64,000 nucleotides of DNA from an uncultured Cryomorphaceae bacterium (GTDB lineage Bacteria; Bacteroidota; Bacteroidia; Flavobacteriales; Schleiferiaceae): assembly GCA_902614915.1 (NCBI GenBank), contig CACMMX010000002.1:1-64000 (forward strand), in the 5' to 3' direction. Made by a program: the position numbers and the translations under genes. The notes under the pieces were generated by a model. It made no database searches and had not been told where the DNA came from. It saw only the letters and a list, made by a program, of their open reading frames with translations. Below, in pieces: positions 1 through 8,838 of this stretch; positions within the stretch are counted from its first letter, which is position 1, and every line of letters begins with the position of its first letter.

Positions 1-76
1 GGGTGAAAGACGGGGTTCGAACCCGCGACCTCCGGAACCACAATCCGGCGCTCTAACCAGCTGAGCTACAATCACC
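1..76 (-). tRNA. tRNA-His (anticodon GUG)
   Basis: The minus strand folds into a full cloverleaf: D stem GCTC/GAGC, anticodon stem CCGGA/TCCGG around loop TTGTGGT (anticodon GUG, His), and T stem GCGGG/CCCGT with loop TTCGAAC. An extra 5' G faces C73, the G-1 identity mark of tRNA-His. At most the first C of a CCA tail could lie inside the window, because the gene abuts its edge. The acceptor stem GTGATTG/CTTTCAC has two U-U mismatches (5:68 and 6:67), which is odd for an otherwise regular tRNA. A good promoter lies just upstream. Confidence 0.95.
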
Positions 77-88
77 ATTATAGGGCGT

Positions 89-120
89 CAAATATACTTG
101 CATTGTATCTACATCTGCAA
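89..120 (-). promoter_or_regulatory. Promoter of tRNA-His (-33 TTG, -7 TATATTTG)
   Basis: On the minus strand TTG (118-120) is followed after 21 nt by TATATTTG (89-96), an exact match to the Bacteroidota -7 consensus TAnnTTTG. Transcription should start near 83, a few bases before the mature tRNA 5' end at 76. Because a structural RNA fixes the 5' end, this promoter calibrates the motif for the rest of the window. Confidence 0.75.
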
Positions 121-139
121 CCCTTTTTTTCTACTTTTT

Positions 140-1738
140 TTACAAGACAACCCAAAGGGTAACAACGCAGAGAATCAAGATAAAAGTAAGTAACCTTGTT
201 CTGCTGCTCATAGGAACGGCATTGGCCTTGTTCCATACTAAGGATTTATCGTCATAACTTTCAGCCTTCGTTATAGCCAGTGATACTGCAACAAGGACAA
301 CTGAACAAATAGCGAACAGCAATAAGGCAAAGTGCAAGAAGTTCATACCGACGTACCAATCTAATAATCCAGTAAAGTGACCACCGTAAATTTCCATACC
401 AAGGCGAGCTACACCTAAGGCGGCTCCAATTATTAGAGCCCATTTAGCTCCTGCAGAATTAATTTTTTTAAAAAAGATTCCAAGTAAAAAAGCTGCTGCA
501 ATAGGTGGAGAAATATACGCTTGAATAGACTGGAGTTTCTGAAATAATCCTCCCTCTATCATTTGCATCATTGGAATCCAAGCAATTCCAAAGGCGACCA
601 AAATCACAGTTGATATTCTCCCCGCTCTAACCAATTCTTTATCATTGGCCAGAGGGCGGTATTTTTTATATACATCAAAGGTAATTAGCGTTGAACAACT
701 GTTGAAGACAGAACTCAATGAACTCATCAAAGCTGCAAGCAGCCCCGCAACTACCAAACCTCGTAGACCTGCCGGTAATATAGATTTTACCATTAAGGGT
801 AAAGCCGCATCATAACCTGAGTCTGCAAAAGAAATGAGTTCAGGAGTCTTCTGGGCCAAAGCATAAGCAACCACTCCGGGCATCATAAAAATAAATAGTG
901 GTAAAAGCTTCATGTACCCTCCAAATAAGGCACCTTTTCTTGCGGTATCTATGTCTTTGGCAGCAAGAACGCGCTGAACTATGAACTGATCAGTACACCA
1001 ATACCATATACCTAAAATCGGGGCACCAAATATAATACCTGTCCAAGGGTAATTGGTATCAGAAATCGAACGCCACAAACTCCAATGATTAGGAGTAGTG
1101 TGAGTGACCAATTCGTCCAATCCGCCCAATTCATTTAACCCAAATACGGTAAGAATGATTGATCCTCCTACAAGGACAAACATCTGCATCAAATCGGTGT
1201 AGACTACGGCTTTAAACCCACCAAAGACTGTGTAAATACCTGTAGCCAAAACAATAATAATAGCACCCGTCCAAAAATTAATACCCAAAAGCGCTGTAAA
1301 TACAATGGCGCCGGCAAAAATCGTCACAGATATTTTAGTGAGAACATAGGCAACAATACTTACATAAGAGAGGTATGATCTAGCCCAACCGTTGTAACGT
1401 TTTTCTAAAAACTCTGGCATAGTATATACACCAGATTTTAAATAGAAAGGCACAAATACCCATCCGAGTAAAATTAGTATTAAAGAAGCTAATAATTCAA
1501 ATTGACCTGCTACAAGGTCTCCAGAGGCGCCTTGACCCGCAAGCCCCACCAGATGCTCCGAACCAATATTAGAAGCAAATAAGGATGCCCCGATGACAAA
1601 CCAACCTAAATTCCGGCCCCCAAGGAAATAATCTGCGGCTTGGCCGTTTTCGCCTTTTTTGGAGCCACTTAAAAAAGCGATAACAAAGACTGCCAAAAAG
1701 TAGAGCCCAATTATGAGGAAATCAGTATTGTTTAACAT
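140..1738 (-). CDS. Sodium:solute symporter, SSS/SGLT family
   Basis: This is an integral membrane carrier that uses the sodium gradient to import a small solute. The N-terminal stretch FLGGRNLGWFVIGASLFASN followed by GSEHLVGLAGQG is the SGLT/vSGLT signature around the first core helices, and about 13-14 hydrophobic segments follow. The substrate is probably a sugar or sugar-like compound by resemblance to vSGLT, but it cannot be fixed from sequence. The ORF track starts at a TTG (1783). The ATG at 1738, giving MLNNTDFLIIGLYFL, puts the start directly before the first helix and gives about 532 aa, the usual size. It ends just before tRNA-His on the same strand and is probably monocistronic. 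No catabolic neighbours narrow the substrate. Confidence 0.9.
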   Translation of the reverse strand: MLNNTDFLIIGLYFLAVFVIAFLSGSKKGENGQAADYFLGGRNLGWFVIGASLFASNIGSEHLVGLAGQGASGDLVAGQFELLASLILILLGWVFVPFYLKSGVYTMPEFLEKRYNGWARSYLSYVSIVAYVLTKISVTIFAGAIVFTALLGINFWTGAIIIVLATGIYTVFGGFKAVVYTDLMQMFVLVGGSIILTVFGLNELGGLDELVTHTTPNHWSLWRSISDTNYPWTGIIFGAPILGIWYWCTDQFIVQRVLAAKDIDTARKGALFGGYMKLLPLFIFMMPGVVAYALAQKTPELISFADSGYDAALPLMVKSILPAGLRGLVVAGLLAALMSSLSSVFNSCSTLITFDVYKKYRPLANDKELVRAGRISTVILVAFGIAWIPMMQMIEGGLFQKLQSIQAYISPPIAAAFLLGIFFKKINSAGAKWALIIGAALGVARLGMEIYGGHFTGLLDWYVGMNFLHFALLLFAICSVVLVAVSLAITKAESYDDKSLVWNKANAVPMSSRTRLLTFILILCVVTLWVVL

Positions 1739-1834
1739 GCCGATTGTATTTTGATGCGGTTGAAGATAGTATACATTGTACAATTCTAATTAACGACTTT
1801 AAAAAGAAGTTTTGAAGTTCAGCGGCGAACAGAC

Positions 1835-1842
1835 TAACTTGT
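1835..1842 (+). promoter_or_regulatory. Candidate -7 box (with TTTG at 1811) of the GT4 gene
   Basis: TTTG at 1811-1814 is followed after 20 nt by TAACTTGT at 1835-1842, close to the -33/-7 arrangement seen at tRNA-His. The box ends 6 nt before the second ATG (1849), so the transcript would be leaderless if initiation is there. Confidence 0.45.
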
Positions 1843-1845
1843 GCA

Positions 1846-2877
1846 ATGATGGAACATCGCGTATTACATGTAGTGAAATGGTATCCTAATCAAATGGATG
1901 CTCAAAATGGAATATTTATTAAAAAACATATTGAATCAGTTGGGAAAAACCCATACGTATTAGGATTCATAAATGAAGATTTTTCCTGTGAAGTAGACGG
2001 TAATACAGTTCTTTATGGCAATCAACAAATTAACCTAAGAAAAAAAGTTAGCATTTTTTTAAATAAAATGGAGAAATTAAAACCCAACTTAATTCATTTC
2101 CATTGCTACAGTAAAGATTTATGGGTCTTGCTTCGTGTAGCCTTATTTAAAGGTATTCGATGTATTCATACTGAACACTGGTCGGGATTATTAACTATAA
2201 ACCACTCTAGAATCAACACTTTTAACCGCTGGCTCATTCGAGATTACTTTAAAAATATTCATTTGATTTTACCCGTAAGTAAAGTGCTTGATAAAGGAAT
2301 AAAAGAAATACTTCCAACTGCCAAAACTAGGGTTGTTCCAAATATAGTTGATGATATAGATTTTAGTAATCAAGAGGATAACAATACCGTGCGTTTTTGC
2401 GTAGTCGGCGATATTGTTTTTAAAGTAAAGCGGCAAGATTTGATTCTGAAGGCATTCAGCTCACTGTCCTGCTCATCTTGTGAATTGCACTTTTTCGGAG
2501 GTGGACCAGATTTAGATGCATTGAAGAAGCTCTGCAAAAAATCAAAAAAAATTTTTGTTCATGGAAGAACAACAAATCAAGAAATCTTGCGGCTATTACC
2601 AAATTATCATGCACATATCCAGTTTAGTGCCTTTGAAACCTTTGGAATTGCTACTCTTGAAGCCCGCAAAGCAGGAATATGGGCAATCTCAAGAGTATCC
2701 TTTGGTTGCAGCGATTACGCAGATAATGGAGTTTTAATGGCTGAAAGTGTCGAAGAACTAACCCAAAAGTTAAAAGAAGTGACAACACTTAGTAAGCCCG
2801 ACATCAATAAGTTAGAGGCCTTGAGTAAGGACGAAATAGGTCGTAAAATTCAAATGTGTTACGAGAAAGGAAATTAG
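1846..2877 (+). CDS. Glycosyltransferase family 4 (GT-B fold)
   Basis: This is a cytoplasmic GT-B glycosyltransferase that moves a sugar from a nucleotide-sugar donor, probably for lipopolysaccharide, capsule or glycolipid. The N-terminal acceptor domain begins VLHVVKWYPNQ with the typical NGIFIKKH segment. The C-terminal donor domain has VPNIVD, then FFGGGPD, HGRTTNQEI and the sugar-nucleotide signature region SAFETFGIATLEARKAG, in which the EX7E-type glutamates sit. At 343 aa it is at the short end for GT4. Two start codons are adjacent (1846 and 1849); promoter spacing slightly favours 1849. It stands alone between a transporter and a T9SS gene, so the product pathway is unknown. Confidence 0.85.
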   Translation: MMEHRVLHVVKWYPNQMDAQNGIFIKKHIESVGKNPYVLGFINEDFSCEVDGNTVLYGNQQINLRKKVSIFLNKMEKLKPNLIHFHCYSKDLWVLLRVALFKGIRCIHTEHWSGLLTINHSRINTFNRWLIRDYFKNIHLILPVSKVLDKGIKEILPTAKTRVVPNIVDDIDFSNQEDNNTVRFCVVGDIVFKVKRQDLILKAFSSLSCSSCELHFFGGGPDLDALKKLCKKSKKIFVHGRTTNQEILRLLPNYHAHIQFSAFETFGIATLEARKAGIWAISRVSFGCSDYADNGVLMAESVEELTQKLKEVTTLSKPDINKLEALSKDEIGRKIQMCYEKGN

Positions 2878-2903
2878 CAACTTTTCTATTATCTTAGGGA
2901 TCA

Positions 2904-2911
2904 TAAATTTT
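2904..2911 (+). promoter_or_regulatory. Candidate -7 box of the T9SS Asp-box gene
   Basis: TAAATTTT (one mismatch to TAnnTTTG) ends exactly 6 nt before the ATG at 2918, the same spacing seen at several other genes here. No convincing -33 element is present. Confidence 0.4.
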
Positions 2912-2917
2912 AGTACT

Positions 2918-4816
2918 ATGAAAAAACTTTTACTAGCATTTGCTGGATTAAGCCTTTTAAGTGTAACCGCTCAGGAAGTTAGACTGGACCTAGGTCGCAG
3001 CTCGGCAATGTACATAGCCTCACATGCTGATGGAACACCATTAAACACATCATCAAACAAATCTGCAGCGGCTGTAATGATAGGTTCTGCTCCAAATGTT
3101 TATGGTGCAGGGTTTGGACCCAAAACCAACTTAGTTGCTAACGAGAGCCTCAATACTGTAGCTTTTATTCATCGTTCTGATTTTACATCTAACGGAGACT
3201 TAAGTTCTGGAGCATTACGTTTCGATTACTCTTTTGATGGTGGAGCAACTTGGACATCTAATTCTGGACCGGTTTGGAATCCAGATTCAACTGTTGGTCA
3301 ATATCCTGGGCCAGCCCGCTATCCTCACATAGGAATTTTAAACAACCCAAGTAACACAAACCCATTAAATGCATCTATCAGCGTATGGGCTCCTACCCTT
3401 GCAGGTGGAAATGATTCATGGGGCGGTGCGTTAGTAGGATCTCACAAAATGGATAATACTGTAACTGACATGACAGTTGATACTACAAGTGGTCACTTAA
3501 CTTTGGAAGAATCTTTTACACAAGACGGAACCTTTTGGGGTATAAGTCTTGATCATCCGAACTATCAAAACGAAGAATACACGGATACGGCCGTAATTTG
3601 GAAAGGTGATATGGATTTCAACACAGATTCAATGAATTTGAATAAAATCAAGGCCTATTTACCTGTAACTGATGATCCAACCGAAGGAAAGATCTATGGT
3701 GATGCGCGCATTTCATTTGATCCTCCAGGAGTAACTGGATACATTTCTTTAGAAGGGCACTACGAAATGATTGTTCCAAGCAAAGTAATACACCCTTATT
3801 TAATTAAAACAGATGATGGTGGTATGTCATGGAGTGCACCCTTTGGTCCTAACTTAAATAATCTTGTTGACCAGCGTTCTGGAGATAGCCTAGTTACCAT
3901 TTTTGAAAACATTACTGGTGGCTGGTCAATAGGGAGTCTTACCTCATCTACCCGAGGTCACGATATGACTGTTGACGCGAATGGTAATGTTCATTTATTT
4001 GTGCATGTTTTCCCAGGATTTGAGACTACACCGACTGGAGGTACTATGGCAGCAGAATTTAACTATTTCCCAGCTATGAATCTATTAGTAGACATCTACT
4101 CAACTGATCAAGGAATCACTTGGGTATGTAATGTTATCAGTCAAGTGTTTACTTGGGATTATGAATTTGACCCAGTCAACGGACCAGTAACCGAAGCAAC
4201 TCGTCCTCATATTTCTATGAGTACGGATCGTTCTAAATTATTCTTCTCTTGGTTTGAAAGTGATACCTTGTTTGCCACAGGAACAGAAAATAACTTCCCA
4301 GATTGGAAATGTCGCAGTTACAATGTTTTTGGTGACTCTTTGGATGGAGAAGTAACAGTAATGGGAACTTTCGGTGATGCAACCTGGGGTAATGTTGCTG
4401 ACTATGCGTTTGATAATGGTGATGGAACCCACCAATTGCATATGACGTATGCACCAATTGAGGATTTTGGAACTTTCTCAGTACTGAATCCAATTGACTT
4501 TTACTATTTAGGGAGGCCTTACCCAGACTTCACTAGTATTGAAGAGATGGATGTACAAAACTTTACTGTTAGTCAAAATTATCCAAACCCTACCAGCGAC
4601 TTGACAAAATTGGCTATTGAAACTGTTGAAGCTGCCAAATTCACTTTGAATATTACAGATATCACAGGTCGTACAATTGAAATGCGCAACTTGGGACGCC
4701 TAGATGCTGGTCGTCATATTGAAGAAATTAACGCAGCAGGATTTGCTCCAGGCGTATATTTCTTCACAGTTGCTTCTGCAGGACATAAGAGTACTAAGAA
4801 ATTTATTGTAGAGTAA
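2918..4816 (+). CDS. Secreted T9SS type A sorting-domain protein with Asp-box (BNR) motifs
   Basis: This 632-aa exported protein starts with a signal peptide (MKKLLLAFAGLSLLSVTAQ). The body carries Asp-box-like motifs, DGGATWTSNSG near residue 108, DGGMSWSAPFG near 300 and STDQGITWVC near 395, as in sialidase-type beta-propellers. No sialidase catalytic set is recognisable, so enzymatic activity is not claimed. The last ~80 residues are a T9SS type A sorting domain: VSQNYPNPTSD, then GRTIEMRNLG, GVYFFTV and a final KKFIVE. Such domains direct export by the Por secretion system and are cleaved when the protein is anchored or released. A bidirectional terminator follows. The function may be cell-surface binding or degradation of polymers. 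Confidence 0.85.
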   Translation: MKKLLLAFAGLSLLSVTAQEVRLDLGRSSAMYIASHADGTPLNTSSNKSAAAVMIGSAPNVYGAGFGPKTNLVANESLNTVAFIHRSDFTSNGDLSSGALRFDYSFDGGATWTSNSGPVWNPDSTVGQYPGPARYPHIGILNNPSNTNPLNASISVWAPTLAGGNDSWGGALVGSHKMDNTVTDMTVDTTSGHLTLEESFTQDGTFWGISLDHPNYQNEEYTDTAVIWKGDMDFNTDSMNLNKIKAYLPVTDDPTEGKIYGDARISFDPPGVTGYISLEGHYEMIVPSKVIHPYLIKTDDGGMSWSAPFGPNLNNLVDQRSGDSLVTIFENITGGWSIGSLTSSTRGHDMTVDANGNVHLFVHVFPGFETTPTGGTMAAEFNYFPAMNLLVDIYSTDQGITWVCNVISQVFTWDYEFDPVNGPVTEATRPHISMSTDRSKLFFSWFESDTLFATGTENNFPDWKCRSYNVFGDSLDGEVTVMGTFGDATWGNVADYAFDNGDGTHQLHMTYAPIEDFGTFSVLNPIDFYYLGRPYPDFTSIEEMDVQNFTVSQNYPNPTSDLTKLAIETVEAAKFTLNITDITGRTIEMRNLGRLDAGRHIEEINAAGFAPGVYFFTVASAGHKSTKKFIVE

Positions 4817-4838
4817 TTTTATAGATAATTCGAAAAAT

Positions 4839-4869
4839 AAAGCCCCGTGTGCACAGCGTATGGGGCTTT
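4839..4869. terminator. Bidirectional intrinsic terminator
   Basis: AAAGCCCC and GGGGCTTT form an 8-bp stem around a 15-nt loop. T-rich DNA follows on the plus side and A-rich DNA precedes it, so it can serve both the T9SS gene and the convergent E1 gene. Confidence 0.8.
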
Positions 4870-4890
4870 TTATTTGGAATTCTGTTGGAT

Positions 4891-6837
4891 TTAATAGTTC
4901 AAGATTTTCTCTACCGCTTCTTCAAGTTTTGATTTAGCTAAAAACCCTTCTTCTAAGTCTGCTGAAAAAGGAACTGGTGTAGGATCAGAACTAACCAATC
5001 CAACAGGAGCATCTAATAACTCGAAACAATCACGCGCAATTCTTGATGCAATATGTTCCCCGTATCCGCCTACAGCAATATCCTCCTGTAATACCACCAC
5101 TAAAGATGTCTTTGCGATACTATTCCTAATCGATTCAAAATCTAAAGGAACCAAAGTTCTAAGATTTATAACTTCAATAGCATAGGAAGACTTTTCCGCT
5201 AATTCTAGTGCCCAATGAACACCTAATCCATAAGTTACAATGGTAAGGTCACTTCCACCCTGCTGCACCTTGGCTTTTCCTATGTCTATAAAATATTCGC
5301 CCATTGGAACTTGTTCTTTCACCGTTCTGTAAAGGGCCTTATGTTCGTAAAACATTACAGGATTTGGATCATTGAAACTCGATAGTAAAAGTGCCTTAGC
5401 TTCTGCAGGAAATGCAGGATATACCACTTTTAGACCAGGCACATGAGTAAACCAAGCCTCCGTACTTTGACTATGAAAAGGTCCGGCGGCCACCCCAGCG
5501 CCTGTGGGCATGCGTATGACTACATCAACAGATTGCCCCCAGCGCCAATGCAATTTTGCTAGGTTATTTACAATCTGATTGAATCCGGTGCTCACAAAAT
5601 CTGCAAACTGCATCTCCATCATAGACTTTCCGCCAGAAATGGCATAACCCATCGCGGAACCTACAATAGCACTTTCACATAACGGTGTGTTTCGCACTCT
5701 TCCCTCTCCATATTTCTCAAGCATATTCTCAGTAGCCTTAAAAACGCCACCATAATCTGCTATGTCTTGTCCCATTAAAACGAGTTCTGGCCATTTTTCC
5801 ATGGCTACATCAATCGCCTGATGAATAGCATCAATAAAACGTAATTCTGCAGTTGAGCCAGTTTTATCTTTGGTTGGAATAGATGCTGCAAAGACATCAT
5901 TAAGACTTTCCGTTCTGTTGTAACTTAGTTTTGGTAAAGCCATCGCCTCATGAAATGCATCATCCACTAGCTTTTTTGATTCCTCTAATTTCTCATCAAT
6001 CCAGGTTCCCGTTATTCCATAAGGCTTTGTATTAGCCCGCAGTAGTGCCATAGGCTCTTTTTTTGTATGCTCTGCAATCATTCCTTCTGGGTAATATTTA
6101 GTTCCGCTGGCTTCTTCATGACCTCTCAACCTAAACGTATTGGCTTCAACCAATATGGGCTTACCTTTTTTACGCGCATAATCCGCAGCTTTATTGAACT
6201 TGGCAGAAGCTTCAAGCATATCATTCGCATTGAAACTCATTGTTTTCATGCCATAAGCAGGACCCTTTTGTTTAAAGGAATCAAAAACAAACTGTTGGTG
6301 CTCCGGTGTACTGAGTCCCCAATAATTTCGTTCTACAACAAAAACCACCGGTAAATCCCAAACAGCTGCAACGTTAAGGGCTTCATGAAAATCACCTTGA
6401 GAGGTTGCACCGTCACCGGTAAATGCAAGAACACATTTGCCTGTATTTTGTAGTTTTTCCCTCAAGGCTAATCCGCAAGCGAGTCCCAATTGAGCACCTA
6501 AATGAGAGATCATTCCGACCAAATGATGTTCCATGGAACCAAAGTGAAAACTACGGTCGCGACCTTTTGTAAACCCGTCAGCCTTTCCTTGAAACTGGGC
6601 AAATAGTCTTTTTAAAGGGACTTCTCTTGAAACAAAAACTCCTAAATTTCTATGCATGGTACAGATGTATTCATCTTGTGTCAATGCATGTGTGGCAGCT
6701 ACGGATAGGGCTTCTTGGCCGTAAGATGCAAACCATTTAGAAATCTTTCCTTGTCGCAAATAGATAAGCATCTTCTCTTCTATTGCTCTTGTAAGAATAA
6801 AGTCCTCTAATAGTTGCCTAGAGTGGGCATCGTTCAT
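4891..6837 (-). CDS. Fused alpha/beta E1 component of a 2-oxoacid dehydrogenase (ThDP-dependent)
   Basis: This enzyme decarboxylates a 2-oxoacid and passes the acyl group to the lipoyl domain of an E2 partner. Residues about 1-325 are the alpha part with the ThDP motif GDGATSQGDFHEALN (from 141) ending at N171. Residues about 330-648 are the beta part, with GQDIADYGGVF, TPLCESAIVG and the C-terminal fold-III region. Separate alpha and beta subunits are fused into one 648-aa chain. By similarity it is closest to branched-chain 2-oxoacid or pyruvate/acetoin-type E1 enzymes; the substrate is not certain. No E2 or E3 gene is next to it, so the partners must be elsewhere. Lipoyl synthase (lipA), needed to modify E2, is present at 58.5 kb. 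Confidence 0.88.
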   Translation of the reverse strand: MNDAHSRQLLEDFILTRAIEEKMLIYLRQGKISKWFASYGQEALSVAATHALTQDEYICTMHRNLGVFVSREVPLKRLFAQFQGKADGFTKGRDRSFHFGSMEHHLVGMISHLGAQLGLACGLALREKLQNTGKCVLAFTGDGATSQGDFHEALNVAAVWDLPVVFVVERNYWGLSTPEHQQFVFDSFKQKGPAYGMKTMSFNANDMLEASAKFNKAADYARKKGKPILVEANTFRLRGHEEASGTKYYPEGMIAEHTKKEPMALLRANTKPYGITGTWIDEKLEESKKLVDDAFHEAMALPKLSYNRTESLNDVFAASIPTKDKTGSTAELRFIDAIHQAIDVAMEKWPELVLMGQDIADYGGVFKATENMLEKYGEGRVRNTPLCESAIVGSAMGYAISGGKSMMEMQFADFVSTGFNQIVNNLAKLHWRWGQSVDVVIRMPTGAGVAAGPFHSQSTEAWFTHVPGLKVVYPAFPAEAKALLLSSFNDPNPVMFYEHKALYRTVKEQVPMGEYFIDIGKAKVQQGGSDLTIVTYGLGVHWALELAEKSSYAIEVINLRTLVPLDFESIRNSIAKTSLVVVLQEDIAVGGYGEHIASRIARDCFELLDAPVGLVSSDPTPVPFSADLEEGFLAKSKLEEAVEKILNY

Positions 6838-6887
6838 AACTTCTGCTTGTTGGGTCTAGCGAATGAAAATAGCTTAAAAAAGGGAGT

Positions 6888-6895
6888 TATTTTTG
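6888..6895 (+). promoter_or_regulatory. -7 box of the oxygenase/trmD operon
   Basis: TATTTTTG matches TAnnTTTG exactly and lies 25 nt before the ATG at 6921, predicting a leader of roughly 18-20 nt. No clear TTG lies at -33. Confidence 0.5.
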
Positions 6896-6920
6896 TTATA
6901 CAGAACCTAAAGTTTTAAAT

Positions 6921-7862
6921 ATGGCTTCCATTCCAAATTTAAATTTCGCAAAATGGTCTCAAGGGACTGAAAATGAAAAAGCTGAGTTCGTGAAAGAACT
7001 AGGTGCAGCCTATACAGATATCGGGTTTATAACTATCCGAAACCACGGATTTGGTGAAGAGGTACAAGATAAATTGTACGACAAAGCATCTGAATTCTTC
7101 GGATTAGAGAAATCAATTAAAGCTTCATACGAAATTGAAGGGCTCGCAGGTCAACGCGGCTATACTTCCTTTGGTAAAGAACATGCAAAAGGGAATGATG
7201 CTGCAGACCTCAAAGAGTTCTGGCAGGTGGGACAACCAAACCCTGCTTATGAAGGTCCTGAATACCATAATAACGTGAGCGTAGACGAATTACCTGAATT
7301 CGCTCCATCTTTTAAATTGGCATATCAACAGCTAGAAGGTATTGGCAGAGAATTACTAAAAGCTATAGCCGTCTATTTAAAATTAGATATCAATTATTTT
7401 GAGTCTTGGGTTCAAGGAGGAAATTCCATTTTGAGGGCTATACACTATCCCCCAATCACACTAGACCCAGGTAATAGCGTTCGTGCAGGTCAACATGAAG
7501 ACATCAACCTCATCACTCTGTTGATGGGCGCAAGCGCTGAAGGGCTTCAAGTACTCAACAAGAATAATGAATGGATTGGTATAACAGCAATTCCAGGCTC
7601 ACTTGTAGTTAACGTGGGCGACATGTTGCAGCGTTTGACCAACGGCGTTATGAAATCCACCACACACCGAGTAGTGAACCCACCCCGTGAAAAATGGGGT
7701 ACGTCAAGGTATTCAATTCCATTCTTTTTACATCCAATAGGTAAAATGCCTTTAAATGCTCTAAGCAATTGTATTTCAAATGAACGCCCCAAAGCATTTG
7801 AGGATATCACCGCAGGAAATTATTTAGAACAACGACTGGTAGAAATAGGCTTGAAGAAGTAA
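6921..7862 (+). CDS. 2-oxoglutarate/Fe(II)-dependent oxygenase, isopenicillin N synthase family
   Basis: This is a soluble non-haem iron oxygenase. The N-terminal DIOX_N region includes GFITIRNHGF. The iron ligands are visible as H192 and D194 (GQHEDIN) and H249 (STTHRVVNP), and the 2-oxoglutarate or substrate carboxylate pair is R263-x-S265 (SRYSIPFF). The length of 313 aa is normal. The family name comes from isopenicillin N synthase, but most bacterial members act on other small molecules, and nothing nearby indicates antibiotic synthesis. Its stop overlaps the trmD start (TAATGATG), so the two genes are translationally coupled. The substrate is unknown. Confidence 0.85.
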   Translation: MASIPNLNFAKWSQGTENEKAEFVKELGAAYTDIGFITIRNHGFGEEVQDKLYDKASEFFGLEKSIKASYEIEGLAGQRGYTSFGKEHAKGNDAADLKEFWQVGQPNPAYEGPEYHNNVSVDELPEFAPSFKLAYQQLEGIGRELLKAIAVYLKLDINYFESWVQGGNSILRAIHYPPITLDPGNSVRAGQHEDINLITLLMGASAEGLQVLNKNNEWIGITAIPGSLVVNVGDMLQRLTNGVMKSTTHRVVNPPREKWGTSRYSIPFFLHPIGKMPLNALSNCISNERPKAFEDITAGNYLEQRLVEIGLKK

Positions 7863-8542
7863 TGATGCGCATTGATATTATTACTGTACTTCCCGAACTG
7901 CTCGAAGGGCCATTTTCCCACAGTATTCTAAAGCGTGCTACTGATAAAGGACTCGCAGAAGTGCACTTACATCAATTGCGCAATTACGGTACAGGTAAAC
8001 ACCAACAAGTTGACGATTACCAATACGGTGGTGGTGCAGGTATGGTCATGCAGTGCGGTCCATTAGTGGACTGTGTTGAAGATTTACAAAAAGACCGTGA
8101 ATATGATGCAATCCTATACATGACACCAGACGGTAAGCATTACAATCAAGGTGATGCCAATCATTTGAGCATGTTTAAAGCTATTATGATCATTTGTGGT
8201 CATTATAAAGGTATAGACCAACGTGTAAGAGATCATTGGGTTACCCATGAATTCAGTATCGGTGATTTTGTTTTAAGTGGCGGAGAATTGGCGGCTGCGG
8301 CTATTAGCGACTCTATTATTAGATTAATTCCAGGCGTACTAAATGACGAGACCTCCGCATTAACGGATAGTTTTCAAGACAACCTTCTTGCCCCACCAGT
8401 GTACACACGACCAGAAGAATTTAGAGGACATAAAGTGCCAGAAATACTCACAAGTGGCAATACAAAAGCAATAGAAATTTGGCGTGAGGAACAGGCCTAC
8501 GAAAGGACAAAAAACAGGCGTCCAGATTTATTGAAAGACTAA
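7862..8542 (+). CDS. trmD: tRNA (guanine-37-N1)-methyltransferase
   Basis: TrmD is a SPOUT-class enzyme that uses SAM to form m1G37 next to the anticodon and so prevents +1 frameshifting. The protein starts MRIDIITVLPELLEGPF and contains YGGGAGMVMQ and the trefoil-knot segment SIGDFVLSGGELAA, then the C-terminal RPEEFRGHKVPEIL. The 226-aa length is typical. The start is either of two adjacent ATGs (7862 or 7865); the second gives the usual MRIDI N terminus. It is coupled to the oxygenase upstream. Its TAA stop overlaps the stop of the convergent DUF721 gene by four bases (CTAA). Confidence 0.96.
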   Translation: MMRIDIITVLPELLEGPFSHSILKRATDKGLAEVHLHQLRNYGTGKHQQVDDYQYGGGAGMVMQCGPLVDCVEDLQKDREYDAILYMTPDGKHYNQGDANHLSMFKAIMIICGHYKGIDQRVRDHWVTHEFSIGDFVLSGGELAAAAISDSIIRLIPGVLNDETSALTDSFQDNLLAPPVYTRPEEFRGHKVPEILTSGNTKAIEIWREEQAYERTKNRRPDLLKD

Positions 8543-8838
8543 AATATTTGGACATCTTTTATAGCATCTTGTCCAAGATGTTCGTTTATTGATGAAATAA
8601 TCTTTCCCTTCATCATGAGCAATTCTTTGCGAACAACAGCACTGTCCAGTTGAATTACTAATGTTCCATTTTCAACTTTCTTACGTGATGTTTGACGAGC
8701 TACCGAAGGTCCCATAATTTCATCCCAAGCTTGCAGAACTCTGCTATTGTCAGTTCCTTGTCTGAGTCTATATCGATCAAGCCACTGACTCAAAGCGTCA
8801 CCCATATTTTGCTCGTTAGAGCGTTTGAATTGAGCCAT
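8539..8838 (-). CDS. DUF721 (DciA-like) protein
   Basis: This is a small basic protein of about 99 aa with the DUF721 core: LSQWLDRYRLRQG, then VLQAWDEIMGPSVARQTSR and a beta region ending in KIISSINEHLG. DciA, of this family, is known as the loader of the DnaB replicative helicase in many bacteria that lack DnaC; that role here is inferred. The start is set at 8838 (MAQFKRSNEQ), five codons inside the ORF-track start. Its 5' end overlaps the 3' end of recF by 23 nt on the same strand, so the two are co-translated. A recF-DUF721 neighbourhood fits a replication and repair role. Confidence 0.8.
   Translation of the reverse strand: MAQFKRSNEQNMGDALSQWLDRYRLRQGTDNSRVLQAWDEIMGPSVARQTSRKKVENGTLVIQLDSAVVRKELLMMKGKIISSINEHLGQDAIKDVQIF

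Noticed and set aside
2918-4816. Sialidase assignment from Asp-box motifs
   Set aside because: Asp-boxes are structural; the catalytic Arg triad, Tyr/Glu pair and FRIP-type motif of sialidases are not seen.
6921-7862. Isopenicillin N synthase, hinting at beta-lactam synthesis
   Set aside because: Only the general 2OG-Fe(II) fold is supported; no ACV synthetase or other antibiotic genes are near and most family members have other roles.
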